DNA from: Podospora comata
Lineage: Eukaryota; Ascomycota; Sordariomycetes; Sordariales; Podosporaceae
NCBI GenBank assembly: GCA_017354895.1
Contig: CP071499.1
Span: 2,852,001 to 2,916,000, forward strand
Length of the DNA stretch: 64,000 nt
Direction: 5' to 3'
The position numbers were made by a program, and so were the translations under genes. Below, piece by piece: positions 23,444-35,355 of this stretch. How positions within the stretch are numbered: the stretch's first letter is position 1; the number at the start of each line of letters is the position of its first letter. The notes below the pieces were generated by a model. It searched no databases. It was not told the DNA's origin and saw nothing but the letters and a program-made list of their open reading frames with translations.

Positions 23444-25323
23444 TCAAAAACTCACATAATCAACCCACCCCCTCCCCCCAACAACCTCCCCAATATCCCT
23501 CCCCCTTCCTTGCACCCTCTCCCTCAACCCCCTCACCCACCCCATCTCCAACCTCCCGTCCCCGCCAACCATAACCCCCTCATCCCACCCCGTCATCATC
23601 CCCGGCAGCTCACCATAAAACCAGTCCAGAACCTCAACAACCCACCCCACCAAATCCGGCTGCGCAGCCCCCTGCAAAACCCAATATCCCCCCCGACAGA
23701 CACTCTCCGCCACCCCCCTCGTCTCCTTCCACCCCCACCTCATCGGGTCAACGCCCGCTAGCTTCCCGGATAAAGTAACTTCCACCCCTATTGGGCCGTC
23801 GATTACCGCCTCAAACAAAACCCAATACAGCCTCCACATCTTCGGCCAAAGCAGCACCAACCCCGACCAGTAAAACAACAACGCAAGCCCAGTCTGTGTA
23901 TCCCTAAACGCAAACGTTTCCATAAACGGAATCTCCGGTTGGTATGGCAGGGTGGCTGGGTCCGCTATCCAGAATGCTGACCGGGGGAGGGAGGTGAACC
24001 ATGCTGAAAGTCGGAGTTCAATATCCATCATGTTTGACAAGAGGTCTTGGGCAAGTAACCGGCGGGAGAGGGTGGGGGGGGTGTCAGGGGAGGTGATGCT
24101 GTTGAATCTGGCGAACAAGGCCGGGAGGAGGGATAGGAGGGACAAGAGATTGTCGAGCGGGGATGGGGGGTGGGATTCGTAAGGTGTGGTTTGCCATTCT
24201 GGACTGGACAAAAAGGTTGGCGTGGAGGAGAGGAGGGCCGTCCAGATTGCTGCTGGGCGGTAGATGCGAGCGAAGAAGTGGTGGTTTGGAAACTGACGAA
24301 ACCCAGAGGGGCCGAGGCGGCGGACGGTGGAAGTTTGGAGGGAGGGGTCTTTCCATGGTGGGAGGGTGGGGTTGTATGTGATGGAGTTGTTGTGCTAGAC
24401 GTCACATCACGGGTTAGAATGGGAGAGGGGAGGGGAGGGGAGGAGAGGGGAGAAAAAGGAGCAGATACCTCGTAGAGAAACATGAATATACTATCCGTCT
24501 GCGTTCCTTGACCTCCTCGGGATTCGCTCGGTGGTGCGAGGTGGACCATACACTGCGAGAATAGCTGGAAATCGTCCTCCCCGGGGTAGGGCGTCAGATC
24601 AGGGGATTGGTAAGTTGGAAACGACACAAAGATTGTCCGGTTTTGTTCTCCCTCGTCTTCATCGGTGGCGTAGGCTCTGGTCACTGAGCTTAGTGGTGTG
24701 AAAAGGGCCGCGATCTGGACTTGAAAGGTTTGTCCTCCGCAAGAGACTGAAATCAAGTCATCCCATGCCGGCCGAAGGGGCGTGTTGGCTACGAGCTGGA
24801 AGCTGCCGGTGTCGTCGCCTCGTTTGGATGACGACTGCTTTCCGCTGCTCTTTTTGGATTTGACCACTCGGGGAGGGTGTGAGGAACACCGCCCTTGGTC
24901 TTCGATAGTGCCGATGATGAATACCGTCTCGCGCTCGTAGCCGGCGCATTCTCGGCCGCTGTCGAGGCATTTTCTGCAGAGAGGGCGCTCGTTGTCACAC
25001 TGGAGATGCTGGGTTAGTTTCTGAGACTCTTTCAGAAGATGATGGTCATCCTCGAGGTTGGCTATGTGGAAGAAATTACCTTGACTCGACGAACTCGGCA
25101 AGCTAAATATCACCGTCAGCTATGACTCCTCCCACTTAAACCCGACAGCTTGGACGCCAGACTTACTGTTGCAGCCTTTGTACTTTCCTGGAACTCCGAC
25201 TGTACCGAGGATAGTCAGCAAGATATCTCCCTGTGTGGACAAGGACAGTACCGTAACTACCCAACAGCCCGTGCTAGGGCGGCTGACGTCTTGCCACAAG
25301 GAGAAGTAAGAAAACTCACCCAT
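23444..25323 (-). CDS. Zn(II)2Cys6 transcription factor
   Basis: This is a fungal-specific DNA-binding regulator; its targets are unknown. There are five exons on the minus strand: 25323-25320 (only ATGG), 25199-25167, 25102-25080, 24999-24469 and 24394-23444. Introns of 120, 64, 80 and 74 nt each have a CTRAY branch site. The product is 513 aa. The splice model gives MVGVPGKYKGCNTC as the start and a cluster with exact CX2CX6CX6CX2CX6C spacing (C11, C14, C21, C28, C31, C38). This confirms the three small exons. Downstream lies a fungal transcription factor region with LYEHNNSITYNP and a conserved-looking helical part (LSAWFTSLPRSAFW, FRDTQTGLALLFYWSGLVLLWP). The neighbours give no hint of a regulated cluster. 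Confidence 0.9.
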
Positions 25324-26952
25324 ATTGATGACTATCGGCTTAGTAGGTATATATGCAGCGACGACTCGGCAGACTGAAACGGCAATAACGACAAAATCAG
25401 ACAAGACAGATGCTCATGGTGGTGTGTTCCGCGGCCCATTTGTACTTATTCTTCCCCCTATGGTTTGCCTTCAGGTAACTCATCCATCAAGGGGGGGGGT
25501 TCAGAAAACAAGCCACGCACTACACCTTTCTTCGTAATCTTCTTGTTGGCTCCAGAATAAACAGGATGATGGGTGATGGGTACACTCTTCGATCCAACAG
25601 GTCACTCTTCTAGTACCCGACGCCGTCCGGCTCATATCGTTGGGTGGTGACTTGGATCGGCACTGCCGTTGGGAAGGGAGAGGGGGGGTCAACTAGGTAC
25701 TAGAACATCAAAGACCTGCGACTGGGCTACCGTACATGACCTGCAGGTAACTCGTGAAAGATATCTTCAAGTTGGGAAAGCGCGGTTGTTTAGTAATTTT
25801 TATTTTTTTTGTTGGATCTTGGAGAGTTCCTAACCAAACGGCGTCTACCTTGGCATTCACCACAACCACATGGTGGTAGGCTGAGATCAACACCCTCCTC
25901 CCTCTCTTCGCTTTTTCCAACACCCCCCACCCCCTCCTAGCTTGAGAGGCAAGGCACGTCATAGAAGGCCTGGTGGAAAGAAAGAACGTTGATGCTAGCT
26001 GCATGGGGCCATCTGGTGAGAACACGAGCATGCCCCGTTGGCGTTGAGTCGCAGTCGCGGTATGCGGACCCACGCAGTAAGAACTCACTTGCTTTGAGAG
26101 CGGAGTCGGACTCAAAGAAACAATAAGATTGGAACTGACCGGCCGTCATGTGTGGTCTCCCAAACGAGCGGGAGGGAGAGCACTCGGCCAGTTCCAGCCG
26201 TACTCCACTAAGAGACAGGTATACTCGGCCGAGGCTTGAACGAGAACGAGAAGTCATAGGGCATAGGGCTGAGCACACGGGCGTTGCAGCATGGGGCATG
26301 ATGGGATGGCTAGGTGAAGAAGGCGTGCAAGCATGTTCGGGACGCAGGCTGAGGTGGCTGACGAGGGGGGACGGTAAGGGGTAAGCCAGCGACAGTTCCA
26401 TTGGACGAATTGGCTATTGGCCGACTACCAAGTTTGGCATGCGGCGCAGGCGGGAGCTCCATAGGAGGCCATACATGATCCAATCCAATTATCGCAACCG
26501 AACCAATGAAACCAACGAGAAGCGCCAACTGCTCCCCGATGAAGGCATCGCATATCATGGGGCACTGGGCATCTGGAGAGAAACTCGCCGACTGCCTTGA
26601 AGGGAGCCGTGAGGGAGCACGCTGCAGTTGTAGGTAGGTAGGTAGCCTTCGGCGTGTGATGTCGAGATATCCACAGATGGTGTGCACAGGCTGACTCAGT
26701 TTAAGCATCTTTTGAACCTTGCATCATCCACACGGAACAGTTCCGGAATTCGGGTTTCAACTCCGTCATATTAGAGACGACCGTCGACTTTGCCGCGTCG
26801 CCTGAAATTTGGGGCCAGCCGCTGTCGAAACTTATGTACAAGAACGGTAGGAGGTATCATCAGCGTCGTGGCAGCTTACCAATTAGCACAGCCGTTGTCA
26901 TGCTGTTGGTAGTGTTGCGTCTCGGATATTGGCGTGTGCAAGAAATACCTTC
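25324..26952. other. Intergenic: Zn2Cys6 promoter side and D2HGDH 3' side
   Basis: The stretch is 1.6 kb with no supported gene. It contains a short TAGG repeat (about 26633-26645). ORFs of up to 154 codons overlap on both strands and look random. The part next to 25323 must hold the regulator's promoter. Confidence 0.55.
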
Positions 26953-28659
26953 TCACAGGTACTTGTATGGGTTGAGGATACCGTTCTATCGCCTAGGTCA
27001 GCCTTGGCTGCCACAAAGTCTGGGGAAAGAGAGAAAAGATCCTACCGGGTCAAACGTGTTCTTGATGTTCTTCATCAGGCCAACCATGGTCGGGTTGCGG
27101 CTGTAGCCGATGTACTTCTTCTTCATGAGGCCAAGCCCATGCTCGGCGCTGATGCTGCCCTGCCTTTCCGCAATCCACTCATAGACATATGGCTCCAGCA
27201 CTTTTTCCACCCGCTCGTCGAACCGCCGCGTGGACACATTGAGGTGCAGATTGGCATCGCCCATGTGGCCGTACCCGACGACCGCTCTGACAGGGAACTC
27301 GTCCGTGTCGCCAAGCAGACCAGCGGCGTCGATCCGGGCCTTGACGTCCTCGACCATCTGATAGAGTTCTTTCAGGGGAATCGAAACGTCGTACTTGTAC
27401 ACGCCGCCGAGATGGCCCAGCGCCTCGGTGATACCCTCACGCCATGTCCACAACGACCTGATCTGTGTCTCGTTCTCGGCAAGCGTTCCATCAGCCACAA
27501 TGCCCTTTTCCATGACGTCCTCCAGGAATGACTGAAGCTTCTCTGCGTCGTGCTCGGCGTTGGAACCGCTGGTCTCGATCAAGCAGTAGAAGGGATACTT
27601 TTCCTCCAATGGGCTCTTGTTGCCTGTGACATCTCGTACCAGCTGCTGACTGCCCTCGTCCATCAGCTCGAAAGCTGAAAGAATCTCGCCCAGCTGACCC
27701 TTGGCTTCACGGAAAGCCTGTTGGGCCAGCTCGTAGGACTCAATGCCGAACAAGGCCACGTTCTGGGCCGCCGACCGCTGTGGACATTGGATCGAGACCT
27801 TGGTGATGATGCCGATGGTGCCCTCAGCCCCGATGAACAGCTGCTTCAGATCGTAGCCAGTGTTGTTCTTGCGAAGCTTGCAGAGGTCGTCCACAATAGT
27901 GCCGTCGGCCAGAACGGCCTCAATGCCCAAGGTGGTGCCGTGCAAGCTCCCGTAGCGGAGAAGACGCAAGCCTCCGGCGTTGGTAGCCAAGTTTCCTCCG
28001 ATGTGGCATGAGCCCTTGGCCCCGAGATCCAAGGGGAAGATATAACCCTTGCTCGCCAGAAACTGATCCGCCACTTCCAGAATAGTTCCCGCCTCTGCCA
28101 CCAAGATGCCGCTGACCTCGTCGAACTCGATAATCTTGTTCATGCGGCTCATGTTGATGACAATCTCGTCAAAGACCGGAACAGAACCGCCAACCAGACC
28201 GGTGTTGCCACCCTGAGGTACCACGGCCAACATGTTGTCATTGCAGTACTTGAGGATCTTGCTGACCTCTTCCGTGGTACCCGGCTTGAGCACCAACCTG
28301 CAGTGGCCGCGATATTTGTTCATCCAATCACTGTTGAAGGGGGCGATGTCGTCGGCAGCGTCGCTTGTCACACCGTCAACCACGGCAGACTCACTTCCCA
28401 GTACGTCCTTGAAGAACTTGACATGTTCTGGGGTGACTTGGGCGAATCTCGAGTCTCGTTGGATGTCGGGGTACTTTTCGCTGGTGAGCTCGCCCTTTTG
28501 GGACACGGCTGTCGGTTGGAAAAGTCTTGGCCTCGATGTGCTGATGTGTCTGACGGTATGGCGGGAGAGGGACTGCCTCAGGAGTGGTTGTCTGCTCACT
28601 TCTGTGGTGGATCTGGCAAGCCTTCTCAAGACGGGCGTTAACTGGCAACGGGCGGCCAT
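26953..28659 (-). CDS. dld2: Mitochondrial D-2-hydroxyglutarate / D-lactate dehydrogenase (FAD)
   Basis: This FAD enzyme oxidises D-2-hydroxy acids (D-2-hydroxyglutarate, D-lactate) in mitochondria and is related to yeast Dld2/Aip2. There are two exons, 28659-27046 and 26985-26953, with a 60-nt intron (branch GCTGACC). The product is 548 aa. Residues 1-45 are basic and Ser/Arg-rich and contain RHISTSRPRLF, a typical import sequence. The PCMH-type FAD domain shows VVPQGGNTGLVGGSVP and GSCHIGGNLATNAGGLRLLRYGS. The carboxyl half has the metal/substrate histidines in GYGHMGDANLHLN and SAEHGLG. The last exon encodes NGILNPYKYL, which completes the family ending DPNGILNPYKY. The choice of Dld2/D2HGDH over Dld1 rests on this ending and is fairly secure. 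Confidence 0.9.
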
Positions 28660-29197
28660 TGTGAGCTTGTTAGGTAGATATCCAACTTTTTTTCCCAGCT
28701 GAACAGAAATTCGGGGGGAAAGCTGGATCTATATGGTGCGCCCGGCAGAGGAACTGATTATAAACTGAGCGCCTGTCTCGTCCAAGACCGTGGGTTGGGG
28801 GCCGATATATAACAGAGAGTATGACTTCAACTTTGAGATTTCAATGAGAGCAGCGACATCGGTTCACATACTGTTAAAACAGCCGGCCCGCCTAAACCCC
28901 GCTGCCAGCTGCAACTGACTTTCAGCAGCGGCAGCAGCTGCCCCGCGAGAACACTGAGAGATGTGGCTTGGCAGAATGGTCTGTGCTTCCCCTCTTGGAG
29001 CTGGGCTGGGGGGAGCTGTCAGCCTCAAGGCTCGTCGTCACAGCTGTGGTAGCCTGCCCTTCCATACCAAAGCCAACATCAACCACCACGACCTCGAATT
29101 CCACTGCCCAACCCCACTACCCGAATTGCCATCTAAACCCCCGAACCAGTACTCGAACCTCCAGACTTAACATCCAAACCCCCAGAAATCTACAATC
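28660..29197. promoter_or_regulatory. Divergent promoter, D2HGDH and proteasome alpha4
   Basis: The 538-bp region lies between divergent start codons. TATA-like sequences occur near 28726 and 28804-28810. No proteasome-associated control element (GGTGGCAAA) was seen. Confidence 0.5.
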
Positions 29198-30213
29198 ATG
29201 GCATCGGGCTACGATAGAGCGCTCTCAGGTACGTGTTACCTCCCATCCAACCCCAACACCACCACCAATTCCCCACATCCTTGCTTGCAGCCATCACTAA
29301 CAACCCTTACCACGAACAGTCTTCAGGTACCTTTCCCACCACCACCACCCTCTCTCCTCAAAACCAAACTAACCCCCCCCCTCCCCAGTCCCGACGGCCA
29401 CGTCTTCCAAGTCGAATACGCCGGCGAGGCCGTCAAGCGAGGAACCTGCGCCGTAGGCGTCAAAGGCCAAGATGTCGTCGTTCTCGGCTGCGAGAAGCGC
29501 TCGGCCATGAAGCTCCAAGACACCCGCATCACCCCCTCCAAGATCGGCCTCATTGACACGCACGTCTGCCTCGCCTTTGCCGGCCTCAACGCCGACGCCC
29601 GCATCCTCGTCGACAAGGCCCGGTTAGAGGCACAGTCCCACAGGCTCAACCTCGAGGACCCCGTCACGATCGAGTACATCACCAAGTACGTTGCCGGAGT
29701 GCAGCAGCGGTACACACAGAGCGGTGGCGTGAGACCTTTTGGCATCTCCACGTTGATTGTGGGGTTTGATAAGGGGAGTGAGGTGCCGAGGTTGTATCAG
29801 ACGGAGCCGTCGGGGATCTATTCTGCTTGGTAAGGTTTTTTGGTTCTGGGATTTTGGGGTAGAAGGATGCTGATACCCATTCAAGGAAAGCGAATGCCAT
29901 CGGCCGTTCCAGCAAGACAGTCCGCGAGTTCCTCGAGCGCAACTACAAGGAGGATATGGACCGGGAAGCCACTGTTAGACTCGCCATCAAGTCTTTGTTG
30001 GAGGTGGTGCAAACTGGCGCCAAGAATATCGAGATTGCCATCATGGCGCCTGGCAAGACGTTGGAGTTGCTGCCGGTGGAGGATATTGAGAATTACGTCA
30101 AGAATATTGAGCAGGAGAAGCAAGAAGAGGCGGACAAGAAGAAGAAGGGCCGGACTCCAGGGCAGGGCAGTGCTGCCATATTGACTCGGCAAAAGGATGA
30201 GTCTGAGCAGTAG
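29198..30213 (+). CDS. pre6: 20S proteasome subunit alpha4 (Pre6/PSMA7)
   Basis: This subunit of the outer alpha ring of the 20S proteasome acts in ubiquitin-dependent proteolysis. There are four exons: 29198-29228, 29320-29326 (7 nt), 29389-29829 and 29886-30213. Introns of 91, 62 and 56 nt have branch sites CACTAAC, AACTAAC and GCTGATA. The product is 268 aa. The splice model gives [20 protein letters not shown], which matches the yeast Pre6 start almost residue for residue, so the tiny exon (encoding the VFS junction) is required. Pre6-type signatures include [33 protein letters not shown] and [11 protein letters not shown] Lys/Glu-rich tail is normal for alpha4. The gene is convergent with the CHY gene; the stop codons are 267 bp apart. 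Confidence 0.95.
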
Positions 30214-30480
30214 GGTGTTGGTCAAGGAGCAGAGATAGATGGGATGGCGCCTGGCTTTTAGAGCAGAAGCGAGCGCTGGTTGGTTGAGGAATTCAAATGT
30301 ATGATAATACCACCCACTTGCAGTTCACACGATGAATTCATATCAAAGATGGCAAGACTCCATGCTGTCGTCTCCCAGATGTATGTTTTTATTCTTCTTC
30401 CATGGGTATCGTAAATCCAGTAAGTAGTAAACGCTCGCTTTGTTTTATATATATGCTTTCTTGGCCTTCTTCCTCCTTAC

Positions 30481-30947
30481 TTAACCCAACTTGTCAACAT
30501 CGGCATCGGGATCAAACACGGTCGGCCTTTCTTTCTTGGCGGCTACCCTGTCATCCTTGAGCATCCTGGCGTCGACCCGGACGTCGTCGGCCTCGACGGT
30601 GATGGCGGCCTTGGGGGTGAGGGCGTCAAGGACGAAGTGATTGTCGCAGTGGGGGCAGTACTCATCCGCCTCCTCAAACTCTTTGACGTCCTTGCGGAAG
30701 CACTTTTTGCACTTTTTGCAGGCGAAGACCATCTCGAAGGACTGGAGGAGGGGGTGGGTTTGGGATTCGGTATGGCAGTCTACGCAGTCGAACCATTTCC
30801 TGCAGCAGGGGGAGCGGATCGAGACTTGGGCGTTTAGGATGTGTTTACTGGGAGGCGAGCGTCAGCGAGCGAGACCTATGTTGTGATGGACTGGTTGGGA
30901 TAAGGTGTGATGGTGTTGTTTGGGGAAATGAGGTGTACGTACCACAT
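30481..30947 (-). CDS. Small CHY-type zinc-finger protein
   Basis: This is a 123-aa zinc-binding protein of the zf-CHY family, which includes yeast Hot13 of the mitochondrial intermembrane space. There are two exons, 30947-30943 (ATGTG, 5 nt) and 30847-30481, with a 95-nt intron (branch GCTGACG). The spliced start is MCKHILNAQVSIRSPCCRKWF. It supplies the first zinc ligands Cys2 and His4, followed by PCC, FDCVDCH, CKKCKKC and YCPHC in the CHY order. Without the first exon the domain would lack its first ligand, which supports the model. The tail (about residues 85-123) is charged. Cytosolic or mitochondrial location cannot be decided. The gene is divergent from XPB. Confidence 0.87.
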
Positions 30948-31743
30948 GTTGTCAAAGGGGGGAAGTCCTTGCAGTGGTGGTTAAGCTTTCGTTGGTGATT
31001 ATCGTGAGGCAGTTGGTTTGTGAGATTCGGAGGGTGGGCAAGGATCGGAGATACGGCTTGGCTATCCCGTGGTTTGTTAAATTAGGTATCGGCTTTGGAG
31101 GAGCCCTCATCATCATGGTGTAGAAGGTTGTAGTAGGTAGTGGGTGGGTGGGGGGGGGGCGTGGCAGAAGCGGTGGAGTGGGGCCGGTGATAAAAGCTTG
31201 GCACTATTTATAAGAAGTGGGGGGACATGTACCTTTATTACGTGGGGCTTCTACAGGGCTAGAGACGGATGCACTCCAGGAACTGTGCATGAGAAGATCT
31301 AGATTTGGAACCAACAGACGGAGCTTCTAGAATGGGGCTGTTGGTGTGTAAGAGGGATGTTGTTGGTCGGTTGGTGGTTTGGGGCTTAAGTAAGATTTGT
31401 AGTGAATATTTTACTTTGTAGAGACCAGTGAAGAGGTACCCGGGAAGTGGGTGAACAGGTACCGGTGGTCGGGACTCGGGAGCGCACCGTGCACGTGGAA
31501 GGGGCTGTGGGAAGAACTGCACTGTGGGGCTTCGCAAGGCACACCCTTGGATTAGTCAACCAACAGGCAACCAACCCGCAGCCACTATGTCAGAGCGCCG
31601 TTTCAACTCTTGCCATTGAACTTTCAACTTCTCTTTCTCACCACCCAATTGCCACTGACAAAAGAGTCGCTGCCATCCCGTCACCCGGCGTTTGTTTGCG
31701 GTAACCTCGCCGCGCCCGTACCGATAAGATACATTGGGACAAG
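30948..31743. promoter_or_regulatory. Divergent promoter, CHY gene and XPB
   Basis: The 796-bp region lies between divergent starts. It has a TATA-like TTTATAAG near 31207, a G-run near 31149 and a CT/CA-rich part just before the XPB start. No gene is seen. Confidence 0.5.
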
Positions 31744-34323
31744 ATGCCGCCGAAAAGAAAGGCGCCTGGCACTCAGGGTGCGGCGGCGAAAGCTGGTCGC
31801 ACCTCGGCGCTCTCAACGCCCGGTCCTGGCACCCCGCGCAGTCTTGATAGCTCCATGATGTCCGAGGAGGATGAGGACTTTTTGAACGACGAGGATGTCG
31901 ATGAGGCTCAGAAGCAGCGCGAGGACATGCTCGCGAAGGAGGCGGACCAGTTCGTGAACAAGTGGGCCCTCACCTCCAAGAATGTGGACGGCGGTGAGGA
32001 GGCGGGTCAAAGAACCTACGATGCCGCTTCTCAGTACTTCAAGAAGAGAGACTACTCTCACTACCAGCTCAAGCCCGATCACCAGAACCGCCCGCTCTGG
32101 ATCGAGCCGGACGGGACCATTGTGCTAGAGCGCTTCAGCCCGCTGTCAGAGCAGGCCACAGACTTTCTGATCACCATTGCCGAGCCAAAGTCGCGTCCGT
32201 CTCTGCTTCACGAGTACCGCATCACAACGCACAGCTTGTATGCCGCTGTGTCGATTGGTCTCAGGCCGCAAGATATCATAAACACGCTCGATCGCTTCCT
32301 GAAGACACCGCTGCCTCCCAGGATTCTCAACTTCATTAGCAGTTGTACCCAGAGCTACGGCAAGGTAAAGCTCGTGCTCAAGAACAACAAGTACTTTGTA
32401 GAGAGCGTTGATACACAACTGCTTCAGAAGCTGTTGGCTGATCCACAAATTCGTGCAGCCCGCATCTCTGGGACTACTGACATCAGCACCAGCTATGCGC
32501 CCACCATGGCCGGCTTGGTCATTCCCGGCACCAAGAATGCTGCCGGCGTCCACCAGGCCGATCTGAAGCAGGGGAATAATCAAAATGGCGAGCAAGGGCA
32601 GGCAGGCGCCGAGGCCGATGTCTTTGCTGCCTTGAATGAAGAAGATGATGATGACGAGAAGGAAGCCGTTCACTCTTTTGAGATCTCGGATGCCTCGGTC
32701 GAAACGGTGCAGAAACAGTGCCTGGAGATCGGCTTCCCAATCCTCGAAGAGTACGACTTTCGAAACGACAATGTGAACCCTAACCTTGAGATTGACCTCC
32801 GGCCCAACACTCTGATCCGGCCGTACCAGGAGAAGAGTCTCAGCAAGATGTTTGGTAACGGCAGAGCCAAGAGCGGTATCATTGTCTTGCCTTGCGGAGC
32901 GGGCAAAACGTTGGTGGGTATCACGGCTGCTTGTACCATCAGGAAGGGAGTTATTGTCCTCTGCACGAGTTCTATGTCAGTCGTCCAGTGGCGCCAGGAG
33001 TTCCTCAAGTGGTCCAACATCAACCCAGAGGACATCGCTGTCTTCACAGCCGACAGCAAGAACAAGTTCTCGGGGAGTACTGGTATCATTGTCACCACAT
33101 ACTCCATGGTGACCAACTCCAGAGAACGGTCTCACGACAGCAAGAAGATGATGGATTTCCTCAGAGGGCGAGAATGGGGTCTGATGCTCCTCGACGAAGT
33201 CCATGTCGTCCCCGCCGATGTCTTCCGCCGCGTCATCTCGTCTATCAAGTCGCACTCTAAGCTTGGTCTCACCGCCACCCTCCTCCGTGAGGATGACAAG
33301 ATCTCCCATCTGAACTTCCTCATCGGCCCCAAGCTCTATGAGGCCAACTGGATGGAATTATCTCAACAAGGCCACATCGCCAAGGTCCAGTGCGCAGAAG
33401 TGTGGTGTTCCATGCCTCCGGAATTCTACGACGAGTATCTCCGCGCCAACTCCCACATGAAGCGCACCCTCTACGCCATGAACCCGAGGAAATTCCAAGC
33501 TTGCCAGTACCTGATCAACTATCACGAAGCGCGCGGCGACAAGATCATCGTCTTCTCTGATGAGCTTTACTCTCTCAAACAATATGCTCTCAAACTCAAA
33601 AAGGTCTTCATCTACGGCGGCACCGGGCAGGCGGAGCGCATGCAAGTCCTCGAAAACTTTCAGCACAATCCCGATGTCAACACTCTCTTCTTGTCCAAGA
33701 TTGGCGACACCTCCCTCGATCTGCCCGAAGCAACCTGTCTCATCCAGATTTCCTCTCATTTCGGCTCCCGTAGGCAAGAGGCCCAGCGTCTCGGCCGTAT
33801 CCTACGAGCCAAGCGCCGTAACGATGAAGGCTTCAACGCCTTTTTCTACTCTCTGGTATCGAAAGACACCCAAGAGATGTACTACTCTTCCAAGCGCCAG
33901 GCCTTCCTCGTTGATCAGGGGTACGCCTTCAAGGTTATCACTCAGTTAGCCAACATCAACGACACGCCCGATCTTGCCTTTGCCACGCCTCAGGAACGCC
34001 GGGAGCTTCTTCAACGAACGTTGGTCGACAATGAGAAGGGCTTTGAGCAAGACGCCGAGACTGATGATCTGTTTGGGAAGCCCTCTGGCAGGAGAGGTGC
34101 TGGGGGTGCCAGGGGAAGGAAGGCTGGGAATGGGGTTAGGAGGACGGCGGGTACACTTGGGGAGCTGTCGGGTGGGCAGGATATGGCGTATATTGAGCAG
34201 AACAAGGCTGCGAATAAGGGGTTGAAGGGCAAGGGGGCGGGGAAGAAGGCGGATGCTGGGGGGCAGAATTCGTTCTTCAAGAAGATTCAGAGGGAGAAGG
34301 AGAAGATTAAGGGGGCGAGATAA
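31744..34323 (+). CDS. ssl2: TFIIH helicase/translocase XPB (Ssl2/Rad25)
   Basis: This subunit of general factor TFIIH opens promoters for RNA polymerase II and works in nucleotide excision repair. It is an intronless 859-aa protein. The acidic amino terminus is followed by the XPB damage-recognition-like part ([21 protein letters not shown]). Walker A is LPCGAGKT at about 382-389 and the DEVH box is LLDEVHVV at about 480-487. The XPB-specific RED motif lies in [11 protein letters not shown] at about 509-519. Motif VI is [12 protein letters not shown] at about 679-690, followed by [22 protein letters not shown]. The tail is Gly/Lys-rich. All features fit a complete XPB of usual length. The ATG context (AAGATGCC) is acceptable, and no upstream ATG in frame is seen. 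Confidence 0.97.
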   Translation: MPPKRKAPGTQGAAAKAGRTSALSTPGPGTPRSLDSSMMSEEDEDFLNDEDVDEAQKQREDMLAKEADQFVNKWALTSKNVDGGEEAGQRTYDAASQYFKKRDYSHYQLKPDHQNRPLWIEPDGTIVLERFSPLSEQATDFLITIAEPKSRPSLLHEYRITTHSLYAAVSIGLRPQDIINTLDRFLKTPLPPRILNFISSCTQSYGKVKLVLKNNKYFVESVDTQLLQKLLADPQIRAARISGTTDISTSYAPTMAGLVIPGTKNAAGVHQADLKQGNNQNGEQGQAGAEADVFAALNEEDDDDEKEAVHSFEISDASVETVQKQCLEIGFPILEEYDFRNDNVNPNLEIDLRPNTLIRPYQEKSLSKMFGNGRAKSGIIVLPCGAGKTLVGITAACTIRKGVIVLCTSSMSVVQWRQEFLKWSNINPEDIAVFTADSKNKFSGSTGIIVTTYSMVTNSRERSHDSKKMMDFLRGREWGLMLLDEVHVVPADVFRRVISSIKSHSKLGLTATLLREDDKISHLNFLIGPKLYEANWMELSQQGHIAKVQCAEVWCSMPPEFYDEYLRANSHMKRTLYAMNPRKFQACQYLINYHEARGDKIIVFSDELYSLKQYALKLKKVFIYGGTGQAERMQVLENFQHNPDVNTLFLSKIGDTSLDLPEATCLIQISSHFGSRRQEAQRLGRILRAKRRNDEGFNAFFYSLVSKDTQEMYYSSKRQAFLVDQGYAFKVITQLANINDTPDLAFATPQERRELLQRTLVDNEKGFEQDAETDDLFGKPSGRRGAGGARGRKAGNGVRRTAGTLGELSGGQDMAYIEQNKAANKGLKGKGAGKKADAGGQNSFFKKIQREKEKIKGAR

Positions 34324-35321
34324 GGGGCGTGTCCATTGCGGCTTTGCGTTGTCGTAACAGTGGCATTTGGCGTTTTGAGACGTTTAGCGAGCAGGGCAAA
34401 GGGTGTATTAGATTGTATTTTTCGTTGTTTTTGGATCAACAAGATTGACAGAGCATCATATCATAAATGGCGTTGGGCTTGGGATGGGGTTGGGCTGGAT
34501 GGCTTGCTCCGAGAAGGGGGTATATAGACAGTTTGCCTTTGGCTCTGTTTCGTGAGAACTGTTAATTGCATGACAAATGCATGATGCCATCATGAACTGC
34601 ATTTGCCTGATGCTCTGGAAAACCAAAATTCTATAAAACCGATTAAAAAAAGAAAACCAATTCTAGAGCCATGATCTAAGTAGGGCATAGTGTCTTTGAT
34701 GTATACACCTGCCATGGCAAATCTCTCCCCCCTTTCAAAGAGGTAAACAGTCTAATCAAGATCATCCTTTTCAACCCAAGTAGGTTTTCTTTCAAACAAT
34801 GCTCGAAAGTCTAATGAATCTGTGAGAGATCTATACGCCCCCCTCACTGCCTCAGCGAGAACCTCGCACAAACCGAACCCCCTTCCACGAGCAGCCCCAA
34901 GATTGACCTCCACCCCTCTACCCACTGATTCCCATCTTTTTGGAGAGAATGATACCCCATCTGATGCCGCCCTCCCATCCACTGACGCCCCGTCTTTTTG
35001 AAAATTGTAGCTCCCAGACGACCCCATCTCAAGCTGTCTCCCTCTCATTCTCCCATCCTGCTGGGAGTAGTCGCTGTCAGACGGCCTCATGCCATACTCT
35101 CCTTCTCTCATCTTCCAATCTGGCAGGCGGTTATTTGAAGAATTCGCCGTCCAAGTCCCATGATTCACCACATCGCTCCCCCCACCGAGACTGCTGACAG
35201 TTCACACCGGTTCCGCCATTCCCACCATCCTGCTGGAAGTAATCAGGAGGATACCACGTCCCAACTCACCCAAACCCCCCTATCTTCACCACCCTCATGA
35301 GACTTTTCCTCACTCCCCACC
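34324..35321. other. Intergenic between XPB and P5CR, with decayed repeats
   Basis: The first 430 bases look like a 3' UTR region. From about 34930 to 35262 the minus strand carries diverged copies of a roughly 40-nt unit; the first unit is the end of the P5CR coding region itself (annotated separately and in findings). A 139-codon minus ORF (34752-35171) runs through part of this array. I do not call it a gene because units fall in different frames. Confidence 0.55.
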
Positions 35322-35355
35322 CTACTGGAAGTTATTACCAGGAAACCGCGTCCCA
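34930..35355 (-). repeat. Degenerate repeat array including the P5CR stop codon
   Basis: Units are read on the minus strand. Unit 1 is 35355-35321 (last P5CR codons and stop), and unit 2 (about 35262-35229) matches it at 27 of 34 positions. Unit 4 (about 35090-35051) shares an 18-20 nt core with unit 2. Units 5 (about 35028-34990) and 6 (about 34962-34930) share a CAAAAAGA(C/T)GGG core. Unit 3 (about 35162-35114) is weak. Where coding-like, units read as aromatic residue-x-Q-Q/K-D-G. Confidence 0.65.

Noticed and set aside
34752-35171. 139-codon minus ORF behind P5CR as a separate gene
   Set aside because: It runs through the degenerate repeat array; units fall in different frames, so coding is doubtful.
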